In this document: in pieces, positions 33,780 to 45,740 of the stretch | Numbering within the stretch: the first letter of the stretch is position 1 | Layout: the number at the start of each line of letters is the position of its first letter | Assembly: GCA_030035585.1 (NCBI GenBank) | Contig: CM057472.1 | Coordinates: 90,331,601 to 90,395,600 of the forward strand | Direction: 5' to 3' | Length of the DNA stretch: 64,000 nucleotides | Origin: Dugong dugon | Lineage: Eukaryota; Chordata; Mammalia; Sirenia; Dugongidae | Notes under the pieces: generated by a model | The model's database searches: none | Told to the model about the DNA's origin: nothing | What the model saw: the letters and a program-made list of their open reading frames with translations, nothing else | Translations under genes and position numbers: made by a program

Positions 33780-34220
33780 CAATCAGAAGAGCTGCGAATG
33801 GCAGTCTCCTGGTAGGGACACATATGACTGGGCTTCTCCTCCCTAATGAGGAAAAGCGAGGGCTTTTGAAAAGTCTCTGTCAGCCTTGATGTGAGCTACA
33901 CGTCTTGCATCTGGGCTGCGGGGGAGGAGGTAGCTGCAGCCACAGAGGCCTCCAGTTGAGTTGTTATACACAATCCTCACCAGCTTCCCAGGGAAGAGGA
34001 AAAACAAATTTTTTCTCTAATGGCTCAGATTGTCTTCGCTGCTTATCAGCAGGAGTTTCTGACAACTTTGTTCTGGCAGGTTTTAGGGATTTAAAGAGAA
34101 ACAAAATATCACACACTTCTCATTGGCGCAGGAAGAAGCCAACGTCTACCGCATTAGTGAATGGAAAACAGTGGCCCCTTTGGGCCAGATCAAGAGGTCA
34201 ACGTGCTTATGACTGAAAGG
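33780..34220. other. Conserved-element candidate
   Basis: No repeat character. Mixed-composition block with 'tgctaatcagcagg'-like and 'ggttttagggatttaaag' words. A 103-codon plus ORF crosses it without a recognisable domain. Offered only as a candidate for non-coding conservation. Confidence 0.3.
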
Positions 34221-34815
34221 CTGTATTTATTAACCAAATACCACAGCATGGGTCAAGTCCTGGGCCAGCCTGATGGGTAGGCAACTCCCCATATGGTTTG
34301 ATTTCAGGGGCTTAAATACCAATCCTTTGATCCTCCAAATGCCAAACACTGCTCCTATGTGCCCACTGACGCCTGAAATTTCTTTTATAGGAAAAATATC
34401 TTTCATTTAGCAGTGAGTAGTAAAGCTCATAGTGAAAGTACCTTAGGCATGAATTAAGAACACACAGAGGTGTGAGTGACTGGAGTGGGGACTCTCTTGA
34501 GAGTAAGTTAATGGTTGAGTGAAGAAGGAGCCTCTGGCTTGGACTGATGGGAAGAAAGAAAGAGATAAGCAGGGAGGAGTGGGCAGAAAGGGAAGACTAT
34601 GGAGTGGCCAAGACAACTGCATTAATTTTGCTGTTGTTGTTCACTTTCAAAGTGAGCTGGAAAGTGCTTATAGTGTCTGGCATATCATGAGCTCTCGATA
34701 AATGTTAGTTTTTTTTATTTATAGTTTCAGCAGGTTCAGGACTGCTCACGCCATATTGGTGATAAACCTCTAGTCTCCCTGCTGTGGAGCTTTAGTACCT
34801 TATGCATAAAATCCT
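34221..34815. other. No recognised feature
   Basis: Apparently single-copy; nothing recognised. Confidence 0.4.
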
Positions 34816-34817
34816 AC

Positions 34818-35934
34818 CATACCAATCAGTTGCCAGTGAGTTGATTCCAACTCATGGGGACCCCTTGTATGTCAGAGTAGACCTGTGCTCCATAGGGTTT
34901 TCATTTTTTATTGTGCTTTAGGTGAAACTTTACAGACAAAATTAGTTTCTCATTCAAAAATCTATACACAAATTGTTTTGTGACATTGGTTCCAATCCCT
35001 ATGATGTGTAAACACTCTCTCCTTCCACACACTTCCCAATTACTCCTTTCTATCCATCCATTTCTCCTGTCCTTTCCTGCCTTCTTGTCGTTGCTTTTGG
35101 GCAGGCGTTGCCCTTTTGGTTTAGTATACATGATTGAACTAAGAAGCACGTTCCTCGTGTGTTATCCTTTGTTTTATAGACCTGCCTAATCTTTGGTTGA
35201 AGAGAGAACTTTGGGAGTGGCTTCAGTTCTGAGTTAAAAGGGTGTCTGGGGCCATTGTCTCAGGGGTTCTTCCAGTCTATCAGGTCAGTAAGTCTGGTCT
35301 TTTTTTTTTTTTTTGTGAATTTGAATTTGAATTTTGTTCTACATTTTTCTCCCACTCTGTCCAGGACCCTCGATTGTGATCACTGTCAGAGCAGTTGGTG
35401 GTGGTAGCCACGCGCCATCTAGGTCTTCTGGGCTTAGGCTGGTGGAGGCTGTGATACTTGTGGTCCTTTGGACTAATATTTCCCTTGTGTCTTTGATTTT
35501 CTTCATTTTCCTTTGCTCTGGAGATGATGGGACCAGCAGATATATCTTAGATAGCTGCTTGCAAGTTTTTAAGACCCCAGATGCTGCTCACGAAAGTTGA
35601 AAGTAGAACATTTTCTTTATGAAATTTGTTATGTCAATTGACCTAGATGACCCCCGCGATCATGGTCCCCAGACTACAGGCCTGGTAACTCAGTCCCTCA
35701 GGGTGGTCTGGATGTGTCTAGGAAGTTTCTATGACTTTGCCTTGGTCAAGTTGTGCTGACTTCCCCTATATGGTGTACTGTCTTTCCCGTCTCCATTCAT
35801 AAACTTTTCAATGGCTGATTTTTCAGAAGTAGCTCACTAGGCCTTTCTACTAAGACACCTCTGGGTGGACTTGAACCTCTAACCTTTTGGTTAGGAGATA
35901 AGCACATTAACCATTTACACCACCCAGAGACTCC
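34818..35934 (-). mobile_element. AfroSINE split by an L1 3' UTR
   Basis: Left piece 34,818-34,903 ('cagttgccagtgagttg' to 'catagggttttca') and right piece 35,805-35,934 ('ttttcaatggctgattttt' to 'cacccagagactcc') rejoin into one long-type SINE. The hexamer ttttca is present on both sides (34,898-34,903 and 35,805-35,810). Confidence 0.9.
34904..35804 (-). mobile_element. L1 3' UTR fragment nested in AfroSINE
   Basis: Poly-T junction at left, then 'ttgtgctttaggtgaaac' and the same UTR landmarks as the larger L1s ('tttaagaccccagatgctgc', 'catctaggtcttctgg', 'atggtccccagactac'). 5'-truncated within the 3' UTR; no coding sequence. Confidence 0.92.
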
Positions 35935-35935
35935 T

Positions 35936-36505
35936 CATAAAATCAAAACCCTTGAAAATCATTCTTGATCATTTTCTTTATCTCCCCCTCATCTTAAATC
36001 ATCTCTTAAAGTTACTTTTTAGTCCTTTGCTTAAGGGATGAATCTAAAGGGACTTAGCAGGCTACATACCAAGAAGAGGAGGGCTGGGATTAGAAGCATG
36101 ACTAAAGCAACTTTTGATATGTAACCATATGCCACCTTGTATTAGCATTTGTCAGTGTCAGCTTTGTTTATCTCATCTTTCCCAATGAGATTACAGGATC
36201 CTTGATTAATGTCTTTCTAGCTTGAGACCCAGTGACTGTAATCACCCATCCAAATGACTCACCCCCAGGCACATCACCTCGCTGCTTCCTCTTCTGGTTA
36301 CTCCAGCTCGCAGAGTTCTTTATCTGAACTACTCAAATGGCAGAAATTGCCATTATCTCTCACTAGGCATTTATATATATAGTTGCCTCATAATAAACAT
36401 ATATTTTCATCTAGCTTTATTGTAAAACAGATACATGACTAGTCAGCGTTTAGGATATACGTCTGTGTTTATGTCTCCAACTTAGATTACAAACTTCTTG
36501 TTAAG
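35936..36505. other. No recognised feature
   Basis: Apparently single-copy; nothing recognised. Confidence 0.4.
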
Positions 36506-36510
36506 GTCCA

Positions 36511-37072
36511 TGTGGTAGGCAGTCTCTGGGATGGCTCCCAATGACCTCCTGGTGTTCATGTTCTGAGTAACACCTTCCGTTTAAGCATGTCATGGACCTG
36601 ATTGCTTGCTTTTAAACAATAGAATAAGGCAAAAGCGTTGGGATGTCCTCCCCGCCCCCCCAAGATCAGGCTACAAAAAGACCATGACTGCTGTCCTGCT
36701 AACTCTCTCTGGCTCAATGTGATGGCAGTTAATTGCCACTTTGTTAGTTGCCCTGTGATGAAGAACTGAGGGAAGCCTCTGACCAACAGCTGGCAAGGAA
36801 CTGAGGCCCTCAGTCTAACAGCCTGAGAATAACTGAATCCTGCCAACAAGCAACTGAGTGAGCTTAAAAGTGGACTCTCCATCAGTTCAAACCTTCAGAT
36901 GAGAATGCAGCCTGAGTTAACAACTTGATTGCAGTCTTCCAAGAGATGTTGAGGCAGAGGCACCCAGTTAAGTCACACTTGGATTCCTTATGCATACAAA
37001 GTGTAAGATAAATATTGTTTTATGCTGCAAATTTTGGGATAACTTATTACACAGCAATAGATAACTAATACA
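36511..37072 (+). mobile_element. MLT1-type MaLR solo LTR, 562 bp
   Basis: Starts TGTGGTAGGCAG and ends with 'caatagataactaataca', both diagnostic of MLT1 LTR termini. A perfect 5-bp target duplication, gtcca, lies at 36,506-36,510 and 37,073-37,077. The 108-codon minus ORF inside is incidental. Confidence 0.9.
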
Positions 37073-37077
37073 GTCCA

Positions 37078-38070
37078 TGTGTTATACCTATGCATGAATT
37101 TCTTAAGTCTGGAGCAAACAAATGCCTAGTGTACTGGAGAAATCTGCTCTTAGTGACTGGGAAGATGTCTATTTTCTTCCCTGCTCAGGAAGGATTAAAT
37201 GAGTTAATACGTGAAAAATCACTGGGAACTGCCCTCAGCCACAGAGAACTGCCTCACCTAAGGTTATGCCCCATCCCTGGAGTGGCTTGTGGTCACTGAC
37301 TGGCAGATGAGGAAATACAGAGTTGGTCTCTGTGTCTCAGTGAGGGACAGTCTTAAAGGCTTCTCTCCATTCTTGATCTCTCCATTTGATTGGCTGAGGC
37401 GTAAAATGCAAGCACTTTCCAGGCCAGCTTCTCCCTCTACCTTACTCACTTCTCACAGTATATCTCCCAAGAACAACCCCCAATAAAACTTTTGCACACA
37501 GCTGAAGACAAGGGGGCAGCAACTATTCAGTTCTTTCCAATCATCGCCAAGCTCCATAATACAGACTTGGTGTTTCTAGATCTTGTTTTTCGAGAGAAGC
37601 TAGAAATGCAAATGTATAAGTACAACATTCCAATCTTTCTATATTGATGAGTGATTTAAATCTAAGAGAAAAACACTTCTGAAGTGAAATAAAACACACC
37701 TGTGGGACAGATCCAGCCTATGTGTTGCCAGTTCAAGTCCTCTAATTCCTATCATCTGAAGTTGGATTTTTTCTTATATCTCTATTAATACTGGTCTGTC
37801 ATCTATTTAAGAGAAGATTTAGACATTTTGCATGTGTGTGAGGGGAAAGGGAAGGAAGTTTAATTGTCCTTGACCTTGGTACCATCTGTTTAAGTAATTA
37901 AGTAACACTTAATTTTTCTCTACCTTCAGAATGTGCTGAAGAAGTAGACGTTTAGTTTTTCTTGACTCTAAGGGGCAGAGATTCCCCTCTCCATCATCTT
38001 TTGGTGCCCTTCCTAAAGCTGTCAGATACTATGGGTGACCATACACTCTCGTTTTTACCTGTTGTCCACT
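37078..38070. other. No recognised feature
   Basis: Apparently single-copy; nothing recognised. Confidence 0.4.
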
Positions 38071-38075
38071 GTATT

Positions 38076-38245
38076 TTTGTTGTTGTTAGTTGCTGTCCAG
38101 TCAGTTCTGACTCATGGTGACCTTTTGTATAATAGAATGAAACGTTTCCTGGTTCTGTGCCACCCCTATGATCTTCGATATGTTTAAACCCATTTTTGAG
38201 ACTATTGCGTAAACCCATCTCATTAAGGATTTTCCAATTATCAAT
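38076..38245 (-). mobile_element. RTE LINE 3'-end fragment
   Basis: 'ttgttgttagttgctgtccag' tail, 'ggttctgtgccacccctatg', and 'acccatctcattaaggatttt', in the order of the RTE 3' end on the minus strand. The 174-codon minus ORF spanning it is a read-through of this remnant, not a gene. Confidence 0.85.
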
Positions 38246-38569
38246 ACTCTCCTCCCTCAGTCCCCAAAGTATCCCACTTTGGATTATAAATTGTATCTCC
38301 TTGATGGGGAAACCGTGTATTGTTACGTCTCTGGGTATCTTTTTTCCTACCATCAGTAAAATATTTGCACTTGCAGGATAGTTAAGATACACAGCTTTTG
38401 AAAGGATGAGATTCATTAAAAGCAACATTTTTCTCATGCAAGTTGAAATCATCTCTAATGTCCCAGTGCAGCAATTCGACCCAATATTACTTTTCAGGGA
38501 AATAGTTTTCACACTCACTTCACAGTTTAAACCAATTTGATTCCACTACTAATTTGCCTTATTTTAACA

Positions 38570-38835
38570 TGGACATGCTGAAGTAGTTCAGGCTGCTTCC
38601 AAACACTTACTGCCTCATTAGTTAAGGCTGATTCTAATGACTTTCAGACCAAACGAAAGCTTCAAGGGTGTTGACACCAGTCGAAACAGCTCTCTGCAAG
38701 CTAAAGGAGAGGAAGTCAGAATTGGATTAATTCCACCCTTTGTTAGCTTTGGGATATTTAGCATCTATTTAAATGAACTTGTAATTATTTTCAGGAGAGC
38801 TGATTGATGGAAATCCCTGGGTAATAGACTGAAGC
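38570..38835. other. Conserved-element candidate
   Basis: Non-repetitive, mildly AT-rich, with clusters of ATTA/TAAT words ('gcctcattagttaagg', 'ggattaattccacc', 'cttgtaattatttt'). No coding potential. Confidence 0.3.
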
Positions 38836-38973
38836 CATCACATAGCCCATCACATAGTTGAGTAAGTACACAGCAAGGGAGTCCTTTTCTGTTAGAGCAG
38901 TTCAATGAAATTTTCTAATTTCAGCCATGGAGACAGACATTGATGTAAACCTTTATAATGTGTGTGTATAGAT

Positions 38974-39045
38974 ACACACACACACACACACACATACTCA
39001 TATATACCCACAAACACACACACGCACACACACCACATATATATA
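38974..39045. repeat. Interrupted (CA)n microsatellite
   Basis: Alternating CA run with AT-rich interruptions, ending in an (AT)n piece. Confidence 0.93.
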
Positions 39046-39275
39046 TGACATTTTTCTCCTTTCTTCCTAACCAGTATGCTTTTTGGTTACAATAAGAGCC
39101 TAAGACTCAACTCAGTTTATCTCAAGGACAAATATGCGATAAGGGAGACTGGAATCTTGCGGGGAGAAAAGGAGCCAGGGTATATATCCAAGACACACAA
39201 GGTTCTAGAAGGAAATTCAGGATCTAGATAGTCTCTCTTAGCAGCTTAGTCATCCCGGAGTCTCTTCCCACTCTT

Positions 39276-40464
39276 CTTTCTTTCTTTCTTTATTTTATAT
39301 TTTATTGTACTTCAGGTGAAGGCTTACAGAACAAATAGTTTCTCATGAAACAGTAGTACACATGTTGTTTTATGACATTGGTTAACAACCCCACAACATA
39401 TTAACCCTCTAAATTCTCAACTTTTTTTTTTTTTTGGTGAAAATACACATAGCCAAAGATACAACATTTCAAAAATTTCTACATACACAGTTCAGTGACA
39501 TTGACTACGCTCTTCCAATTGTGCTGTTATTCTCACTTAAGATGAAGGTTTACAGAACAAAATAGTTTCTCATTTAACAGTCACTACAAATGTTGCCCTA
39601 TGACAATGGTTAACAATCTCACAACACATCAACAATATCCTTACTCAACCCTGTGTTCCCTATCACCAGCTTCCTTGTCCCCTTCTGCCTTCTGGCCCTT
39701 GTCACTGGACTCCTGTACTTTGTTAGTCTCATTTGGTTTTACGGGGCTGTCCACTTCCAGGCTGAACAGTGAACCTCGGAGGTAGCTTCACCACTGAGCT
39801 CAAAGGGTGTCTGGGGGCCATACTCTCGAGGTTTCTCCAGTCTCCTTTAGGCCAGTAGATCTGGTCTTTTTTATTTTGTGAGTTAGAATTATGCTCTACA
39901 TCCTTCTCCAGCTCTGTCCAGAACCCTCTGTTGTGATCCTGGTCAGAGCAGTCAGTGGCGGTAGCCGGGCACCATCTAGCTGTACTGGACTCAGTCTGGT
40001 GGAGGCCTTGGTAGCTGTGGTCCATTAGTCCTTTGGACTAATCTTTTCCTTGTATCCTGTTCTCTTCATTCTCCCGTGCTCCCGAAGGGATGAGACCAGT
40101 GGAGTATCTTAGATGGCTGCTCACAGGCTTTTAAGACCCCAGACGCTACTCACCAAGGTAGAATTAGAACAGTGTCTCTATAAACTGTGTTATGCCAATT
40201 TAGCTAGATGTTCCCCGAGACCATGGTCCCCAGAGCCCTCCGCCCAGCAATTCAGTCCCTCAGGGAGTTTGGATGTGTCTATCGGGCTTCCATGACCTTT
40301 CCTTGTACAGGTTATGCTAGTTTCCACTGTATTGTGTACTATCTCACCCTTCACCCAAGATACCACTTATCTATTGCCTATTTAGTATTCCCCCACCACC
40401 CCTCCCATCCCTGGTAACCAACAAAGATTGTTACATTTTGTGTGTGAACTTTTTCATGGGTTTT
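39276..40464 (-). other. L1 copy 1, 3' UTR with duplicated terminal module
   Basis: About 1.2 kb, non-coding. Its distal end holds two related modules, 39,300-39,420 and 39,535-39,640 (both contain 'tgaaggYttacagaacaaa', 'agtttctcat', 'ggttaacaa'), separated by a segment ending in an internal A-tract. ORFs antisense here (e.g. 39,600-39,785) are incidental. Confidence 0.88.
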
Positions 40465-43400
40465 TACAATAGAGGTCTCATACAATATTTCTCCTTTTGT
40501 GATTGACTTATTTCACTCAGCATAATGTCCTCCAGTTTCATCCATGTTGTGAGACGCTTCACAGATTCATTGTTGTTCTTTCTCGTTGCATAGTACTCCA
40601 CTGTGTGTATGTATCGTAGTTTATTTATCCATTCATCTGTTGATGGGCATCTACGTTGCTTCCATCATTTTGCTATTGTGAACAATGCTGCCATGAACAT
40701 AGGTGTGCATATGTCTATTCGAGTGACGACTCTTATTTCTCTAGGATATATTCCTAGGAGTGAGATTGCTGGATAGAGTGGTATATCTATTTCTAGCTTT
40801 CTGAGGAAGCGCCATATCATTTTCCAAAATGGTTGTATCATTTTGCATTCCCACCAGCAGTGCATAAGAGTTCCCATCTCCCCACAGCCCCTCCAACATT
40901 TGTTATTTCCAGTGTTTTTGATTCGTGCCAGTAATGCCGGGGTGAGATGGTATGTCATTGTGGTTTTAATTTGCATTTCTCTAGTGGTTAGTGATCGCGA
41001 GCATTTTGTCATGTGTCTGTTGGCCATTTGAATGTCTTCTTTGGTGAAGTGTCTGTTCATTTCCTTTGCCCATTTTTTAATAGGATTATTTGTCTTTTTG
41101 TTGTAGAGGTGTCGGGTTTTCTTGTAGATTATGGAGATTAGACCTTTGTCTGACTTGTACTGTCCAAAAATTTTTTCCCAGTCTGTAGGTTATCTTTTGA
41201 CTCTTTTGGTGAAGTCTTTTGAAGAGCATAGGTGTTTCATTTTTAGAAGATCCCAGTTATCTAGCTTATCTGTTGGGTTTTGAGCATTGATGGTTATGGT
41301 TTGTATGCTGTTAATACCATGTATTAAGGCCTGAAGTGTTGGTCCTATTTTTTCTTCTATGAATTTTATAGTTTTAGGCTTTATATTCAGGTCTTTGATC
41401 CATTTTGAAGTAGTTTTTGTATACGGTGTGAGGTATGGGTCCTGTTTCATTTTCTTGCAAATGGATATCCAGTTTTGCCAGCACCATTTGTTAAAAAGAC
41501 TGTCTTTTCCCCATTTGATGGACTTTGGGCCCTTGTTGAAGATCAGGTGAACTTAGCTGGATGGATTTACATCTGGGTTCTCAATTCTGTTCCATTGGTC
41601 AATGTCTCTGTCGTTGTACCAGTACCAGGCTGTTTTGACTACTGTAGCTGTATAGTAGGCTCTGAAGTCAGGTAGTGTGAGTCCTCCAACTTTATTCTTC
41701 TTCAGTAGTGCTTTACTTATTCGGGGCTTCTTCCCTTTCCATATAGTGATTAGTTTTTCCATCTCTGTGAAGAATGTATTTGGATCGGGATTGCATTGTA
41801 TTTGTAGATTGCTTTGGGTAGAATTGACATTTTCACAATGTTGAGCCTGCCTATCCATGAGCATGGTATGTTTTTCCACTTATGTAGATCCCTTTGGGTT
41901 TCATGCAGTAGTGTTTTATAGTTTTCTTTGTATAAGTCTTTTACATCCCTGGTCAGATTTATTCCTAAGTATTTTACCTTTTTCGGGGCTATTGAAAATG
42001 GTATTGTTTTCCTGATTTCCTTTTCATCGTTCTCCTTACTGGTGTATAGGAATCCAACTGATTTTTGAATGTTTATCTTGTATCCTGTTACTCTGCTGAA
42101 TCTTTCTATTAGTTCCAGTAGAGTTCTCGTGGAGTCTTTAGGGTTTTCTAGGTATAGTATCATATCATCTGCAAACAGGGACAGTTTAACTTCTTCATTA
42201 CCAATTTGGCTGCCCTTTATTTCTTTTTCTTGCCTTATTGCTCTAGCTAGAACTTCCAGCACAATGTTAAGTAGGAGTGGTGATAAAGAGCATCCTTGCC
42301 TTGTTCCTGTTTTCAAGGGGAATGTTTTCAGCCTCTCTCCATTGAGAATGATGTTGGCCATTGGTTTTGCATAGATGCCCTTTATTATGTTGAGAAATAT
42401 CCCTTCTATACCTATTTGATTGAGAGTTTTTATCAGGAATGGGTGTTGGACTTTGTCAAATGCCTTTTCTGCACCAATTGAGATGATGATGTGATTCTTT
42501 TCTTTCCTTTTATTTATGTGGTGGATTACGTTTACTGATTTTCTAATGTTGAACCATGCTTGCGTATCTGGTATGAATCCTACTTGGTCGTGGTGTATTA
42601 TTTTTTTGATATGATGCTGAATTGTATTGGCTAGAATTTTGTTCAGAATTTTTGCATCTGTGTTCATGAGAGATATTGGTGTGTAATTTTCTTTTTTTGT
42701 GACGTCTTTGCCTGGTTTTGGTATCAGCGTTATGCTGGCTTCATAGAATGAATTTGGAAGTGTTACTTCCTCTTCTGTGCTCTAAAATAACTTGAGTAGA
42801 ACTGGTACAAGCTCTTCTGTAAATGTTCTGTAGAATTCTCCAGTGAAGCCATTTGGGCCAGGGCTTTTTTTGGTTGGGAGTTGTTTTATGACATTTTCAA
42901 TCTCTTCTCTTGTTATGGGTCTGTTCAGATTTTCAATATCACTTTGTTGTAGTTTGGGTAGGCCATGTGTTTCTAGAAATTTATCCATTTCCTCTAGGTT
43001 TTCAAATTTGTTGGAGTATAGTTTTCCATAATATTCTGTTATAATCCTTTTTATTTCAGTTGGGTCTGTTGTAATGTCCCCCATTTCATTTCTGATTTCG
43101 GTTATTTTCCTCCTCTCCTGTTTTTCTTTTGTCAGTCTGGCCAGTGGTTTGTCGATTTTGTTGATTCTTTCAAAGAACCAACTTTTGGTTTTGTTGATTC
43201 TTTCTATTGTTTTTCTGTTCTCTATTTCATTTATTTCTGCTCTGTTCTTTACTATTTCTTTTCTTCCAGTGGTTGTGGGCTTTTTTTGCTGTTGTTTTCT
43301 ATTTGTTTGAGTTCTGTAGTTAATGTTTTGATTTTGTCCCTTTCTTCTTTTTTGATGTGTTCATCTATTGCTATAAATTGTCCTCTGAGGACTGCCTTTG

Positions 43401-44270
43401 CTGTGTCCCAAAGATTTTGGTATGATGTGTTTTCATTCTCATTTGATTCTAGGAATTTTTTGATTCCATCTCTGATTTCTTCTATTACCCACTGATGTGT
43501 AAGCAGGGTATTACTCATTTTAAGTGTAGTTGATTTTTTTTCCTTGCTCTCTCTGTTGTTAATTTCTACCTTGATGTCATTGTGATCAGAGAAGGTACTT
43601 TGAATTATCTCAACGTTTTGGATCTTGTTGAGGATTCCTCTGTGGCCTAAGATGTGGTCTATTCTGGAGAACGTTCCATGTGCATTGGAAAAGAATGTGT
43701 ACTTTGCAGCGGTTGGTGGAGTGTTCTATATATGTCTATGAGGTCCAGTTGGCCGATTGTGCCCTTTAGGTCTTCTGTATCTTTGCTGAGTTTCTTCTTA
43801 GTTGTTCTGTCCTTTACTGAGAGTGGTGTGTTGAAGTCTCCTACTATTATTGTGGAACTGTCAATTTCTCTTTTCAGTGTTGTTAGAGTTTGTTTTATGT
43901 ATTTTGGAGCCCTGTCTTTGGGAGTGTAGATGTTCATTATGGTTATGTCTTCATGATGGATCATCCCTTAATCATTATGTAGTGTCCTTTTTTTGTCTTT
44001 TATGGTAGATTTTGTTTTAAAGTCTATTTTATCTGAGATTAGAATTGGCCCTCCTGCTCTTTTTTGGTAGTTTTTAGCTTGATATATTTTTTTCCAACCT
44101 TTGACTTTTAATAAATTCCCATCTTTGTTTCTAAGGTGTGTCTCTTGTAGACAGCATATTGATGGAGCCTGTTTTCTTATCCATTCTGTTACTCTCCGTC
44201 TCTTTATGGGTGCATTGAGTCCATTTACATTCAGTGTTATTATTGATAGATGTGAGTTTGTTGCTGTCAT
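40465..44270 (-). pseudogene. L1 ORF2 remnant: endonuclease and reverse transcriptase
   Basis: Start at 44,270 gives 'MTATNSHLSIITLNVNGLN', the usual ORF2p N-terminus. The total of about 1,268 codons is close to the family's roughly 1,275. The APE-type endonuclease keeps N14 ('TLNVNG'), E43 ('LQETHL') and 'VGDFNTPL'. The RT (41,750-42,667) keeps '[16 protein letters not shown]' and 'FADDMILY', but motif A reads '[12 protein letters not shown]', with Gly where the catalytic Asp belongs. The C-terminal Cys motif '[18 protein letters not shown]' is intact. An in-frame TAA interrupts the endonuclease at 43,965-43,967, and at least three frame changes follow. The product in functional copies nicks target DNA and copies L1 RNA into it. 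Confidence 0.95.
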
Positions 44271-44693
44271 TTTGTAGTGCTTTTTTTGTGGTGCTGAAGT
44301 TTTCTTTGTTCTTCTTACTCTCTTGTGTTGAGTTACTTTTGTTTGTGGATTTTTTTTTCATTTCTTTTGTTTTTGTAGGTTTTGTTTTTGCTGAGACTTT
44401 ATGTTTTTCATCTTTATTTTTATGAGTTGGTCTGTTAACTTTCTTTGTGGTTACCATGAATTTTACCCTTATCTTTCTAAGTTTGAAGCAGTCTGCCATT
44501 ACTTGGTATCACCTTGCCTTCCTTTTCTTTAGAAGGTTCTATACCTATGCTGTTTATACCCTCTTTTATTGTTTTGATGTTGTTGTCATTTATTGATTAA
44601 CTGCTCTGATTCCCTGTTGTGTTTCTTTTGGTTTTGGATAGTCCTCGAGAGTTCATTTCCTAGATTGGTACCTGGCTTGTACGATCCTGCGTC
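44271..44693 (-). other. L1 inter-ORF spacer, about 420 bp
   Basis: Lies between the ORF1 stop and ORF2 ATG. A third-frame ORF of 122 codons (44,499-44,131) runs through it into ORF2; its translation is Lys/Asn/Thr-rich and low in complexity. The spacer is much longer than the roughly 60 bases of human L1. Confidence 0.75.
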
Positions 44694-45740
44694 CTAGTTT
44701 CTGCCTGTGAGCTGAAGCTGTTTGTCCTCAGATCGAAGAACTCCCTTTAATAATTCTTGTAAGTTTGGTTTGACTTTTACATATTCCCTTAATTTCTGTT
44801 TATCTGGAAATGATCTAATTTCACCATCAAATTTGAATAAGAGTTTTGCAGGATATATTATTCTTGGCTGACAATCTTTTTCTTTCAAGATTTTATATAT
44901 GTCATCCCATTGCCTTCTTGCCTGCATGGTTTCTGCCGAATAATCTGAGCTTAGTCTTATTGTTTCTCCTCTGTATGTGACTTCTTGTTTTTCACGAGCT
45001 CTCTCAGGATTCTTTGTTTGTCTTTGGTTTTGGCAAGTGTGAATATGATATGCCTTGGTGATTTTGTTTGGGGTCTCTTCTATATGGGGTTCGTTGAGCT
45101 TCTTGGATGGCCAGCTTTTCATGTTCCATGATATTGGTGAAGTTTTCTGTCAGCAGGTCTTCAATGATCCTCTCTGTGTTTTCTGTTTTCTCCCCCTGTT
45201 CTGGAATTCCAATCACTCGTAAATTTTTGCTTTTAAATGTGTCCCACATAACTCTCAGGATCTCTTCATTTTTCTTTGTTCTTTTTTCTGAGTTTTCCTC
45301 AAACAGAGTTGTGTCCAAGTGTTTGTCTTCAATTCCACTGATCCTGTCTTCCACCGTTTCAAATCTGCTTCTTAGCCCTTCTGTGACATCATCCATTTCT
45401 GAAATCTTGTTGTTTATCTTTTGGATTTCTAATTGTTGTTTTTGTATAATTTCTAGTTGTGAATTTATTTTGACATTTTGTTCCTGCATCATCTTCCTTA
45501 ATTCTTCCACTTTTTTGTCTGTATTTTCCATGAATTTGTCTATTTTTTCCTCATGTTTGTCAGATTTTTCCTCAGTTCTTGGAAAATTCCGAGTATTAGA
45601 GATTTGAATTCCTTATCAGGTACTTCTAGTACATTTTCTTCTACAGGAGAGTCATCTGGTGTTTTAATTTGGACGCCTACTGGAACCATCCTGTCCTGTT
45701 TTTGTAAATGTTTAGAGATTGTCTGCTGTTTTCGGGACAT
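44694..45740 (-). pseudogene. L1 ORF1 remnant: RNA-binding protein
   Basis: Three frames are needed: 45,740-45,540 (N-terminus, 'MSRKQQTISKHLQK'), 45,531-45,004 and 45,122-44,694. The middle part has a coiled-coil pattern ('KVEELRKMMQEQNVKINSQL', then heptads to about 45,330) and the RRM start ('NLRVIGIPEQGEKTENTERI'). The last part is the C-terminal domain ('ARRQWDDIYKILKEKDCQPR', 'KLLFKFDGEIRSFPDKQKL'). About 349 codons in all, as expected for an ORF1p that trimerises and coats L1 RNA. Two frame changes break it. Confidence 0.93.

Noticed and set aside
37994-38518. 174-codon minus-strand ORF
   Set aside because: Its C-terminal half reads through the RTE 3'-end fragment at 38,076-38,245; the rest has no motif.
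38974-39045. CA-repeat region as a regulatory or CRISPR-like array
   Set aside because: Simple microsatellite without spacers or regular repeat units.
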